Assembly (NCBI RefSeq): GCF_022952855.1
Contig: NZ_JALJDX010000189.1
Location: 1-52,509 of the forward strand
Length of the DNA: 52,509 nt
Direction: 5' to 3'
DNA from: Pseudomonas sp. RGM2987
GTDB taxonomy: Bacteria; Pseudomonadota; Gammaproteobacteria; Pseudomonadales; Pseudomonadaceae
Position 1 is the stretch's first letter, and every line of letters begins with the position of its first letter. The position numbers and the translations under genes were made by a program. The notes under the pieces were generated by a model. That model saw only the letters and a list, made by a program, of their open reading frames with translations, was not told the DNA's origin and made no database searches. Shown in pieces: positions 22,801 through 30,900 of this stretch.

Positions 22801-24940
22801 CACCGTGCAGCAGCGCACCGAAGATCTCCCACACCGAGAAGTCAAAGGCGTAGGAATGGAACAGGCTCCAGACATCCTGCGGACCAAAGCCGAACCAGGC
22901 CTGTGTGGCGTCGAACAGCCGCAGGACGTTGCGGTGCGGCAGCAAGGTCCCCTTGGGCTGGCCGGTGGAGCCGGAGGTGTAGATCACGTAGGCCAGGTTC
23001 GACGCGTCCATCACCACCTGCGGATCGCTGTCGGCAAACTCGCTGACGTCCGCGTCCAGCAGCAGCGTTTGCACGCCCACCGGCACCGGTAATTGCTCAA
23101 CCAGGGATGCTTGAGTCAGCAGCAAACGGATGCCACTGTCGTGCATCATGTAGGCCAGGCGCTCCTGGGGATAACTCGGATCCAGCGGCACGTAGGCGCC
23201 GCCGGCCTTGAGGATTGCCAGCAGGCCCACCAGCATGTCGAACCCGCGCTCGACCGCCAGCCCCACCAGCACATCCGGGCCAACACCCTGGGTTATCAGT
23301 TGATGGGCACGGCGGTTGGCCCGGGCGTTGAGTTCGCCATAGGTCAGGGTCTCGGCGTTGAAACGCAGGGCTATGGCCTCGGGCCGCAACCGCGCTTGTT
23401 CGGCGATCAGTTGATGGACGCAGGCGGTGCTCGGGAAATCGTTAGGCGCCGGGTTCCACTGGGCGATGGCCTGTTGTTGCTCCACGGCGGTCAGTAGCGG
23501 CAGTTCACCGATGCGTTGCGACGGGTCGCTGACGATGCCGTGCAGCAGGTTCAGCCAGTGGTTGGCCATGCGCTGCACGGTGTTGGCGTCGAACAGGTCG
23601 GTGGCGTAACTCAGGGACGCGGCCAGTCCGCCATTGGATTCGTGGGTGTCCAGGGTCAGGTCGAACTGTGCAGTGTGGGAACTCCAGTCCAGGCTTTCGA
23701 CCTGCAAGCCCGGCAGTTGCAGGGCCTGGGCCGCGCCGCCGCTCTGGTGATTGAACATCACCTGGAACAGCGGGCTGTGACTCGCCTGCCGTTGCGGGGC
23801 GAGGGCCTGCACCAGTTGCTCGAAGGGCAAGTCCTGGTGCGCCTGGGCGCCCAACGAAGCCTGCTTGACCTGCGCCAGCAGTTGCTGGAACGACAGCGCG
23901 CCGTGCACCTGGGCATTGAGCACCTGGGTGTTGACGAAGAAGCCGATCAGCCCTTCGGTTTCCAGGCGATTACGGTTCGCCACTGGTACGCCGACGCGGA
24001 TGTCCGCCTGACCGCTGTAGCGATGCAACAGTGCCTGGAACGACGCCAGCAAGACCATGAACAGCGTGCTGCCTTGGCCCTGGGCCAACTGTTTCAAACC
24101 TTCGGTCAACTCGCGGCCGAGGCTCAGGTCCAGGCGCGCGCCGCGATAACTCTGCACGGCGGGGCGCGGACGGTCCGTGGGCAACGGCAAGACTTCGCCA
24201 CCATCGCCCAGGCGCTCGGTCCAGTACGCCAGTTGCCGCTCCAGCTCACCGGCTAGCATCCACTTGCGTTGCCAGATCGCGTAATCGGCGTACTGGATCG
24301 GCAGCGCCGCCAGGGCCGGTGTTTCACCACGGCTGTGGGCCGCGTAGAGTTTGACCAGGTCGTTGACCATGATCTGCGCGGAGGCACCGTCGCAAATGAT
24401 GTGGTGTTGGGTCAGCACCAGCACATGATCGTGCGCAGCGATTTGCAGCAGCTTGACCCGCAGCAAGGGCCCCAGTTGCAGGTCAAACACCCCGGCAATC
24501 TCATCATCGATCAGCGTCTTGAGTGCTGCATCGTCCGCAGGTCCCTGCAGAATCACCGGCTCGATTGGCAGGCTCAGGCGGGCCTGAACCACCTGCCGAA
24601 GCCCTTCAGCATCCTCGACAAATACCGTGCGCAAGATTTCATGACGCGCCAGCAAGGCATCGAAGCTGCGTTGCAACGCGTCCAGATCGAGGGCGCCGCG
24701 CAGGCGCAACGCGGTGGGCACATGGTAGGCCGCGCTGTGTCGGTCCAGTTGCCAGAGAAACCACTGGCGCTCCTGGGCGTAGGACAGATCTAGGCGCTCG
24801 AACTCGGCGCGCATCGCCGGGATTGGCAGCGCGGCGAAGCTCATGCCTTTACTGTTGAGCTTTTGCAGAAACGCTTGCCGTTGGGCCAGCGGTAAACGAA
24901 TGAAACGCTGAACCAGAGACAGGTTATCGAGCTGAGTCAT
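13832..24940 (-). CDS. NRPS, three modules (L-Thr, D-Thr, L-Gln)
   Basis: A 3702-residue synthetase ordered C-A-T, C-A-T-E, C-A-T. C1 (HHIICDG) is near residue 180, A1 core near 654, T1 (LGGHS) near 1051. C2 (HHIVSDG) is near 1243, A2 near 1716, T2 (LGGDS) near 2114, E (HHLAVDG) near 2302. C3 is a DCL type (HHHILMDG) near 2770, A3 near 3243, T3 (LGGHS) near 3638. Signatures read by eye are DFWNVGMVHK twice (Thr) and DAWQLGLIDK (Gln). A1 and A2 are nearly identical over most of a module. C types agree with E placement: the only DCL domain follows the only E. The ATG at 24940 lies 2 bp after the upstream stop (TGA-AA-ATG); an in-frame TTG at 24946 is less likely. It should take the chain from the upstream synthetase and pass it on through the C-terminal T domain. 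Confidence 0.94.
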   Translation of the reverse strand: MTQLDNLSLVQRFIRLPLAQRQAFLQKLNSKGMSFAALPIPAMRAEFERLDLSYAQERQWFLWQLDRHSAAYHVPTALRLRGALDLDALQRSFDALLARHEILRTVFVEDAEGLRQVVQARLSLPIEPVILQGPADDAALKTLIDDEIAGVFDLQLGPLLRVKLLQIAAHDHVLVLTQHHIICDGASAQIMVNDLVKLYAAHSRGETPALAALPIQYADYAIWQRKWMLAGELERQLAYWTERLGDGGEVLPLPTDRPRPAVQSYRGARLDLSLGRELTEGLKQLAQGQGSTLFMVLLASFQALLHRYSGQADIRVGVPVANRNRLETEGLIGFFVNTQVLNAQVHGALSFQQLLAQVKQASLGAQAHQDLPFEQLVQALAPQRQASHSPLFQVMFNHQSGGAAQALQLPGLQVESLDWSSHTAQFDLTLDTHESNGGLAASLSYATDLFDANTVQRMANHWLNLLHGIVSDPSQRIGELPLLTAVEQQQAIAQWNPAPNDFPSTACVHQLIAEQARLRPEAIALRFNAETLTYGELNARANRRAHQLITQGVGPDVLVGLAVERGFDMLVGLLAILKAGGAYVPLDPSYPQERLAYMMHDSGIRLLLTQASLVEQLPVPVGVQTLLLDADVSEFADSDPQVVMDASNLAYVIYTSGSTGQPKGTLLPHRNVLRLFDATQAWFGFGPQDVWSLFHSYAFDFSVWEIFGALLHGGELLIVPHDVSRSPQEFHELLCEAGVTVLNQTPSAFKQLMHEACADSRSNALRYVVFGGEALDVKSLRPWFERFGDSAPQLINMYGITETTVHVTYRPLSLADLEQDASSPIGEPIADLSWYLLDGDLNPVPKGCIGELYVGRAGLARGYLNRGDLTAQRFIPDPFGASGARLYRTGDLAQYRSDGVIEYVGRIDHQVKIRGFRIELGEIEARLNALEPVREARVLAQEGPSGPQLVGYVIPTSGAGDEASLREQIKAGLKADLPDYMVPTHLLFLEQWPLTANGKLDRKALPPADASQVQQDYLAPQSELEQQLAAIWQEVLKVERVGLSDNFFELGGHSLLATQMVSRIRQVLGLNLQLRQLFEDASLAACVAALAPSNAPRSASIPRIARDEARLPLSYAQQRQWFLWQMEPHSAAYHIPAALRIRGTLDLDALRQSFAALVRRHESLRTTFVQVDEQAFQVIHAELDPPVIPEVLDGVAGTTAEQIQAFVRRQISRPFDLQNGPLLRVGLLQLAAEEQVLVLTQHHIVSDGWSMQLLVQELIQRYAAYSQGEALTLAELPIQYADYAVWQRQWMEAGERERQLAYWTDVLGGEQPLLELPTDRPRPARQSFAGARLGIDLAPELNRQLRQLAQAEGCTLFMVLLASFQALLHRYSGQADIRVGVPIANRNRLETEGLIGFFVNTQVLKAEVDTQQSFSALLAQVKHAAIGAEAHQDLPFEQLVEALRPERNLSHSPLFQVLYNHQSVARQAPATLPGLIIEAQEWESRTAQFDLTLDTVEAEGELSAALTYATDLFDANTMQRMADHWLNLLHGIVSDPSQRIGELPLLTAAEQQQAIAQWNPTPNDFPSTACVHQLIAEQARLRPEAIALRFNAETLTYGELNARANRRAHQLIALGVGPDVLVGLAVERGFDMLVGLLAILKAGGAYVPLDPSYPQERLAYMMQDSGIRLLLTQASLVDQLPVPAGVQTLLLDADVSEFADSDPQVAMDASNLAYVIYTSGSTGQPKGTLLPHRNVLRLFDATQAWFGFGPEDVWSLFHSYAFDFSVWEIFGALLHGGELLIVPHDVSRSPQDFHKLLCDAGVTVLNQTPSAFKQLMHEACADSRTNALRYVVFGGEALDVKSLRPWFERFGDSAPQLINMYGITETTVHVTYRPLSLADLEQDASSPIGEPIADLSWYLLDGDLNPVPQGCIGELYVGRAGLARGYLNRGDLTALRFIPDPFGDSGARLYRTGDLAQYRSDGVIEYVGRIDHQVKIRGFRIELGEIEARLNALEPVREARVLVQEGPSGPQLVGYVIPTPGAGDPASLREQIKVGLKADLPDYMVPTHLLFLEQWPLTVNGKLDRKALPPADASQVQQDYLAPQSELEQQLAAIWQEVLKVERVGLNDNFFELGGDSIVSIQVVSRARQAGIRFTPKDLFQHQTVQSLASVAQTGSEAHVIDQAPAQGPTPLLPIQQAFFAEAIAERHHYNQSVLLKPSSPLQAAWVEQALQALVLHHDALRLSFNQTGAGWNARHRELSAQRQAWTADRLLWTAEVADAAALEALANQAQRSLDLQDGPLLRGLLATLADGSQRLLLVVHHLAVDGVSWRILFDDLQTAYHQLFAGQPLQLRARTSSVKAFAEQLQAHARSAALQQQLSYWQDLLQDAPADLPCLDRNARAQNRQAITVHTRLDKQLTRQLLQEAPAAYRTQVNDLLLTALARVMCRWTGEDSLLLQLEGHGREELFAGLDLTRTVGWFTSLFPVKLAPVVGLADSLKSIKQVLRTIPDKGVGFGALRYLGDDASRAALERLPVPRLTFNYLGQFDASFDQDQGALFSPAQESPGDEQSPLSPLGNWLTLNGQVFEGALRLGWTFSPEQFDRATIQQLADDYASELAGLIAHCCDPLNQGLTPSDVPLAGLTQVQLDALGLSARSVDDLYPLAPMQQGMLFHSLYEQGSGHYINQMCLDIEGLDPQRFEAAWRAALEAHDILRSSFVWEQGERPLQVVHKQLRVPFTLLDWSARADIAQALVERAESERDQGFDLACAPLLRLVLVKTGPQHYHLIYTHHHILMDGWSNSQLLGEVLQRYDGQALARPAGRYRDYIAWLQGRDAGASERFWREQLQALDAPTRLADNRFEVVQAAGQPSHASHYQRLSAAQTQRLSEFARQQKVTLNTVVQATWLLLLQHYTGHATVAFGATVSGRPTELKGVEQQIGLFINTLPVIAGARAEQSVSCLLQQIQAQNVALREHEHTPLFEIQRWAGQGGEGLFDTLLVFENYPVSQALQEQAPSGLNFGSVANQEQTNFPLTLAVNLTDILSLHFTYAHAAFPTHTVERLAEQVAHVLAQMVSLPVDGSVGDLQWLDEATRQRVLHDWNATSVEAPQHRHVHQWIEAQTRLTPDAVALVCEQQTLSYAQLNAQANRLAHGLIERGVGPEVRVGLAMTRSVQMVVGLLAVLKAGGAYVPLDPAYPQDRLAYMVEDSGIALLLTESQVLPLFAGAAVACLSLDQPGQWLDAYSERDPGVAIDGENLAYLIYTSGSTGKPKGVGIRHAALSNHMNWMQACLQLTAADRVLQKTAISFDASVWEFWLPLMNGAQLVLAPAQLNLDLTRLWAEVARWRISVLQMAPSLLQALIPLATRDQLASLRLLLCGGEALSADLSHRVLALFDGELRNLYGPTEATIDTSSHRVERAIEDAAGRIISIGRPIDNVRTYVLDAALLPCVPGAVGELHIAGCSLARGYHQRPALTAERFIPDPFAHVPGSRLYRTGDLARHAADGVIEYLGRIDHQVKIRGLRIELGEIEARLHAEAEVRDAVVLARETANGAQLVAYLVSHDASLDATGQGRLGERLKARLAEQLPDFMVPSQLVFLERLPLTANGKLDRKALPAPDSRVLHCAYLAPQSELERQVATIWQDVLKVEQVGLGDNFFELGGHSLLVVNAVSRLQLELGLTLTPQLLFQFPVLAAFVAQLAPASEQMNTSKLSKLEALLDEFEEV
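18601..20420 (-). repeat. Duplicated Thr module segment, copy 2
   Basis: About 1.8 kb from the end of the C domain through A to the start of T is nearly identical to 21790-23609, at a fixed offset of 3189 bp (1063 codons, one C-A-T unit). The adenylation domains differ by only a few residues. Confidence 0.85.
21790..23609 (-). repeat. Duplicated Thr module segment, copy 1
   Basis: Partner of 18601-20420. The likeness stops in the T domain, where this copy reads LGGHS (next domain C) and the other reads LGGDS (next domain E). The exchange therefore covered A but left the E-specific carrier intact. The upstream halves of the two C domains are clearly different. Confidence 0.85.
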
Positions 24941-24942
24941 TT

Positions 24943-27900
24943 TCAAAGGGTCTCCAGGTCCGCCAGGAAATCATGCATCTCACTCAGGTCTTCGCTGGAG
25001 TGAGGGGTCAGGTGGGCCGTCAGCCGTTCGGCGTACTCGGCCAGCGACGCGGTGCTGAACAGCAAGTCCAGCGGCACCGCGGCGCCTTGTTCCATTTGCA
25101 GGCGCGCCGTCGCTTGCGTCGCCAGCAGGGAATGCCCACCCAGTTCAAAGAAATTGTCGTCGCGCCCTACCCGTTCGAGCTTGAGCACGTCTTGCCAGAT
25201 GGCCGCGACGCTCTGTTCGAGCGCGCCTTCGGGCGCTGCATAGGCGCGCAGCCGCTGCGTGGCGTCCGGCTGCGGCAAGGCCTTGCGGTCGAGCTTGCCG
25301 TTGGGCGTCAGTGGGAACCGCTCCAGCAGCACCCACTGCGCCGGGATCATGTAGTCGGGCAGCAATGGCGCGAGCTGCGCCTTGAGTGTTTCGCGCAGCA
25401 GCGCGAGCTCGGTAGCCTGCGGTTGGGCGGCAATCAGATAAGCCACCAGTTGCATGCCGCCCGGCCCAGGTTGCGGCACCACCACCGCTTCGCGGATCGA
25501 ATCCTGGGCCAGCAGGCAGGCTTCGATTTCCCCCAGCTCGATGCGGAAACCGCGGATCTTCACCTGATGGTCGAGCCGACCGAGGTATTCGATGACCCCG
25601 TCGCCACGCTGGCGCGCCAGGTCCCCGGTGCGATACAGGCGCGTGCCGTTGCCGAACGGATCCGGCAGGAAGCGCTCGGCGGTGAGCGCCGCACGGGCGT
25701 GGTAACCCCGGGCCAGGCCGTCGCCGCCGATCAGCAGTTCACCGCTCAGGCCGACCGGATTCGGCGCGAAGTGTTCGCCAAGGATGTACAGGGAAGTGTT
25801 GGCAATCGGCCGGCCGAGGCATGGCAGGCGCTGCTCTTCGGTGAGCCGATGAGCCGCCGACCAGATCGTGGTTTCGGTCGGGCCATAGAGGTTCCAGACC
25901 TCGCCGCCGACAGCGAGCAAGCGTTCGGCCAGGTCCTCGGCCAGCGCTTCGCCGCCGCACAGGCACTTGCGCCCGGCGAGCGCGGCCGCCGCCGGATGGT
26001 CGAGCAACATGCGCCAGGTCGAGGGCGTGGCCTGGACCACGCTGACCTGTTGCCGCTCGATGGTCTGCAACAAGGCTTGCGGATCGTGCGCAGTCTGGCG
26101 GTCCACCAGCACCACGCAGGCACCGCTGAGCAGCGCGCCGTAGAGTTCCAGGCCGAAAATATCGAACGAGAACGTGGTCAGCGACAGCACCCGGTCACGG
26201 GCACACAGGCCCGGTTCACGAACCATGCTGCTGACGAAATTCACCAGCGCCTCATGGCGCACCATCACACTCTTGGGCTTGCCGGTGGAACCGGAGGTGT
26301 AGATGGCGTAGCAGAGATTGTCTCCCTCGACCTGCACCTGTGGATCTACAGGCGAAGCGCCGTCGAACGGGTCATCCAGCGCAGCGGCTAGCAAGGTCTG
26401 CACCCCGTCCGGAATCGACAGCCGCTGCAACTCCGACGCCTGGGTCAACAGCCATTGTAGGCCGCTGTCTTCGATCATGTGGGCCAGGCGGTCGGCCGGG
26501 TATTGCGGGTCGAGCGGCACATAGGCACCACCGGCCTTGAGCACCGCCAGCAAGCTGACAATCATTTCAACGCCCCGGTCCAGGGCGATCCCCACCAACT
26601 GATCGGGGCCGACGCCGCGCTCCAACAGACGCCGGGCCAGACGATTGGCCCGGGTGTTGAGCTCGGCATAGCTCAGCGATTGCCCGGCAAACACCAGCGC
26701 CGGGGCGTCCGGGGTCCGCCGGACCTGGGCCTCGAACAAGCGGTGGATGCAGCGCTCAGCGGGGTAATCCGCCGCGGTTGCGTTCCAGCTGTGCAGCTGT
26801 TGTTGAAGTTCCTGCGGATCCAGCAGGCTCAGCTCACCGAGGGGACGTTGCCCGGCGTCGATCATTTGCACCAGCAGTCGTTGCAGGTGCAGGCCGATCT
26901 GCTCGACCGAATCCTGGGCAAAACTGGCGCACTGGTAGCTGAACTGCACCGCCAATCGCTCGCCGAGGCTGACCAGCAGTGTCAGTGGATAATGAGTCTG
27001 TTCGAGGTTATCCACAGCGCCGAAGCGCATGCGCTCCGACGCGCCTTGTGCCAGGACCTCGGAGATCGGGTAGTTCTCGAACACCAGGATGTTGTCGAAC
27101 AGCGCCTCACCGCCCAGCCCGGCCCAGCGCTGGATATCGAACAACGCGCTGTGCTCGAACTCGCGCAAGGCCAGGTTCAGCCCTTGTACCTGCTGCAACC
27201 AGTCGCCCAGCGACTGTTCTGCACGGGGGCTGGCGATGACCGGCAAGGTGTTGATGAACAGGCCGATCTGGCCCTCGACGCCGATCAGGTCCGCCGGACG
27301 CCCCGCCACCGTCGCACCGAACGCCACGCAGGATTTGCCGGTGTAGCGCTGCAACAGCAACAGCCAGGCAGCTTGCACCAGGGTATTGACGGTCACTTTC
27401 GAGGCCCGGGCGAACTCGGCCAGACGCCGGGTCTGCGTGGCGTCCAGTTGCAGGTGATGGTGAGCGTAGGCAGTCGCCGCAGCCGTCGTTGCTGGGCGCG
27501 CAAACACCTGGGCCAGATGGACCGGCTCCTCCAGCGTACGCAGTTGCTGGGTCCAGAACCGTTCGCCCAGCGCCGCATCCTGACGCTGCAGCCAGGCAAT
27601 GTAGTCCCGATAACGGCCCGTCGGACGCGGCACCGCTTCGCCACGGTAATGCTGCAACACTTCGCCCAGCAGCTGCGCGCTGCTCCAGCCGTCCATCAAG
27701 ATGTGATGGTTGGTGTAGATCAGGTGATACCGAGCCGGCCCGGTGCGCACCAGCACCAGGCGCATCAGTGGCGCACAGCCCAGATCCACGCCCAGGTCAC
27801 GTTCTTCATCGGCGAGGGTTTGCAGCGCGCCAGCGCAATCAGGCTGCTCGCGCCAGTCGAGGAGCCGGAACGGCACGTCGACCTGACGCTGCACGACTTG

Positions 27901-30900
27901 CAGCGGTTGCTCCAGGTCGCCCTGCCAGACAAAGCCGCTGCGCAGGATGTCATGGGCATCGACCACCGCCTGCCAGGCGGCGCGGAAACGTTGCGGATCC
28001 AGCCCCTCGGCATCGAGGCGCATCTGGTTGATGTAGTCGCCCGCGCCCTGCCCAAGCAGGCTGTGGAACAACATGCCCTGTTGCATCGGCGACAGTGGAT
28101 ACACATCGTCCACGGCCTGGGGTTGCGGCACCAGCCTGTCCAGCTGTACCTGGGTCAACCGCGCCAACGGGAAATCCGAGGGTGTGACGCCGCGGTGGCG
28201 GTCATCACAGCAGTGGCTGATCAGCGCGCTGAGTTCCTGGGTGTAGTCATCGGCCAGGCGTTGGATGGTCGCGCTGTCGAACAGCGCGCCGCTGAAGGTC
28301 CAGCTCAGGTCCAGCTCGCCGTCGAAGACCTTGCCGTCCAAGGCCAGCGGACTGCCCAGCGGGCCTTGCAGGTTCAGCTCTTCACCGCCACTTTCGCCGG
28401 TGGGCACGAACAAGGCGTCGGCGGCGCCATTGAAACTGGCGTCGAACTGACCGAGGTAGTTGAAGGTCAGTTGCGGCGTCGGCAAGGCCCGCAGCGTTTG
28501 CCGCGCCTGCTCATCCCCCAGGTGCGCCAGGGCGCCGAAGCCGATGCCCTTGTCGGGGATGGCGCGCAGTTGTTCCTTGATCTGCTTCAGCGAGGCCCCG
28601 AGGTCGGCGGCCGGGGTCAACCGAGCCGGGTACAGGCTGGTGAACCAACCGACGGTGCGGGTCAGGTCGACCTCGGCGAACAGCTCTTCACGGCCATGGC
28701 CTTCCAGTTGCACCAGCACGCTGTCGTCACCGGTCCAGCGCACCATCACCCGCGCCAGAGCCGTGAGCAGCAGGTCATTGACCTGGGTGCGATAAGCCGC
28801 CGGAGCCTGCTGCAACAGCTGTCGGGTCAGGGATTTGTCCAGCCGTGTGCGGATCACCCGGGCCTGGCAATGCTGCTGCCCACCCTGGGGATTGTCCCAA
28901 GGCAATGCGGCGTCGGCGCCCTGCAACTGCTGCTGCCAGAAGCTCAACTCGGCTTGCAACGCGGCGCTGGCGGCATGGGCCTGCAATGCTTCGGCCCAGC
29001 GCCTGAGGGCGTGGGTCTTGGCCGGCAACTGAACGGTTTTCCCGGCTAGAAGCTGGCGATAGGCGTTTTGCAGGTCTTCGAACAGAATCCGCCAGGACAC
29101 GCCGTCCACCACCAAGTGATGGACCACCAGCAACAGGCGTTGCGAACCATCGGCGAGGTTCGCCAGCACCGCCCGCAGCAAGGCGCCGCCGTGCAATTGC
29201 AGGCTGCGCTGGGCCCGGTTGCCCAAGGCTTGCAGCGCGTCGAGATCAGCCACGTCGGCCTGCCAGAGCAAGCTCTCGGCGCCCTGTTCTGGCACGTCGC
29301 GATAGCGCGCGGTCCAACCTTTGCCCTGCTCGCTGAACTCCAGGCGCAAACCGTCGTGGTGGGCGACCAAGGCGTGCAAGGCCTGCTCCAGCAGCGAGGC
29401 GTCCAACACCTGGGTTGGCTTGAGCATCACCGACTGGTTCCAATGGTGGCGGTCGGGGATCGCCTGGGCGAAGAACCATTGGTGGATCGGCAGTAGCGCG
29501 GTTTCGCCGGTCACCGGTTGCTGGTCGACCGCTGGCTGTGATCCGCCGGTCTGTACCACGCTGGCCAACGCCTCGATGGTCTGGTGCTGGAACAGATCCT
29601 TGGGAGTGAAATGGATGCCGGCCTGACGGGCGCGGCTGACCACCTGGATCGAGACGATGGAGTCACCGCCCAGTTCGAAGAAGTTATCCCGCAGACCGAC
29701 TTGGCCGAGCTTGAGCACATCCTGCCAGATGTCCGCCAGTCGTTGTTCCACGGCATTGCGCGGGGCCACGTAGGTTTGCTGCAACTGGCTGGCGTCGGGC
29801 TTGGGCAGGTTCTTGCGGTCGAGCTTACCGTTGGGGGTCAGCGGCAGGCGTTCGAGTATCAACAAGTACGCCGGGACCATGTGCGCCGGCAGTGTCGCCT
29901 TGAGCTGTGCGCGCAGGTGCTCGGCGAACCCATCGGGCGCAGTGGCCGGCGCGTCAGCCACCACATAGGCCACCAGGCGTTTGCCGCTGCCGGCAGCGCC
30001 TTCCTGGGCAACCACCACCGCTTCGCGCACGCCGTCCAGGGCTTGCAGGCAGGCTTCGATTTCGCCCAGTTCGATGCGGAAGCCGCGGATCTTCACCTGG
30101 TTATCGATGCGGTCCAGGTAATCGAAAGTGCCATCGGCGCGTTGACGCACCAGGTCGCCGGTGCGGTACAGCAAGCCGCCGTGGCGGCTGAACGGGTCGG
30201 CGACAAAGCGCTCGGCGGTCAGGCCCGGACGGTTCAGGTAGCCGCGGGCCAGGCCGGTGCCGCCCAGGTACAGCTCGCCGGCCATGCCTTGGGGCAGCAG
30301 GTTCAGGTCAGCGTCCAGCACGTAGGCACTGCGGTCGCCGATGCGGCTGCCGATGGGCGCATAGGCGGCGCCGCAGGTCACGTCACGGCCGGCCTTCCAG
30401 ATCAGCGGGGTGACCACGGTTTCGGTCGGGCCGTAGCCGTTGATGATGAAGTCCGGGGCCAGGGCGCGCTTGACCCGCTCGAAACTGGCGTTGGGCACCG
30501 CGTCGCCGCCAAAGCAGTAGATGCGCACCTTCGGCGGACGGCCTTCGCGCTCGGCATGTTCGGCCAGTTGTTGCAGGTACACCGGCGGGAATGCCACCAC
30601 GCTCACGCCATGGGTGTGCATGGCATCAAAGGTCTGTGCCGGGGTCCACAGGCTGTCATCACGGATCAGCAACGATGCGCCATGGGTCAGGCTGGTGAGC
30701 CAACGCTCATGGGCGCCATCGAAGGCAAAGGACATGAAATGGAATTCGCAATCGCTGTCACGCATTTCGTAGCGTTCGCCGATGGCCTGGCAATGCATCG
30801 CCAGCGGACCGTGGGCCACGCTCACGCCCTTGGGGTTGCCGGTGGAGCCCGAGGTGTAGATCACGTACGCCAGGTTTTGCGGATCGACCTTGACCTGAGG

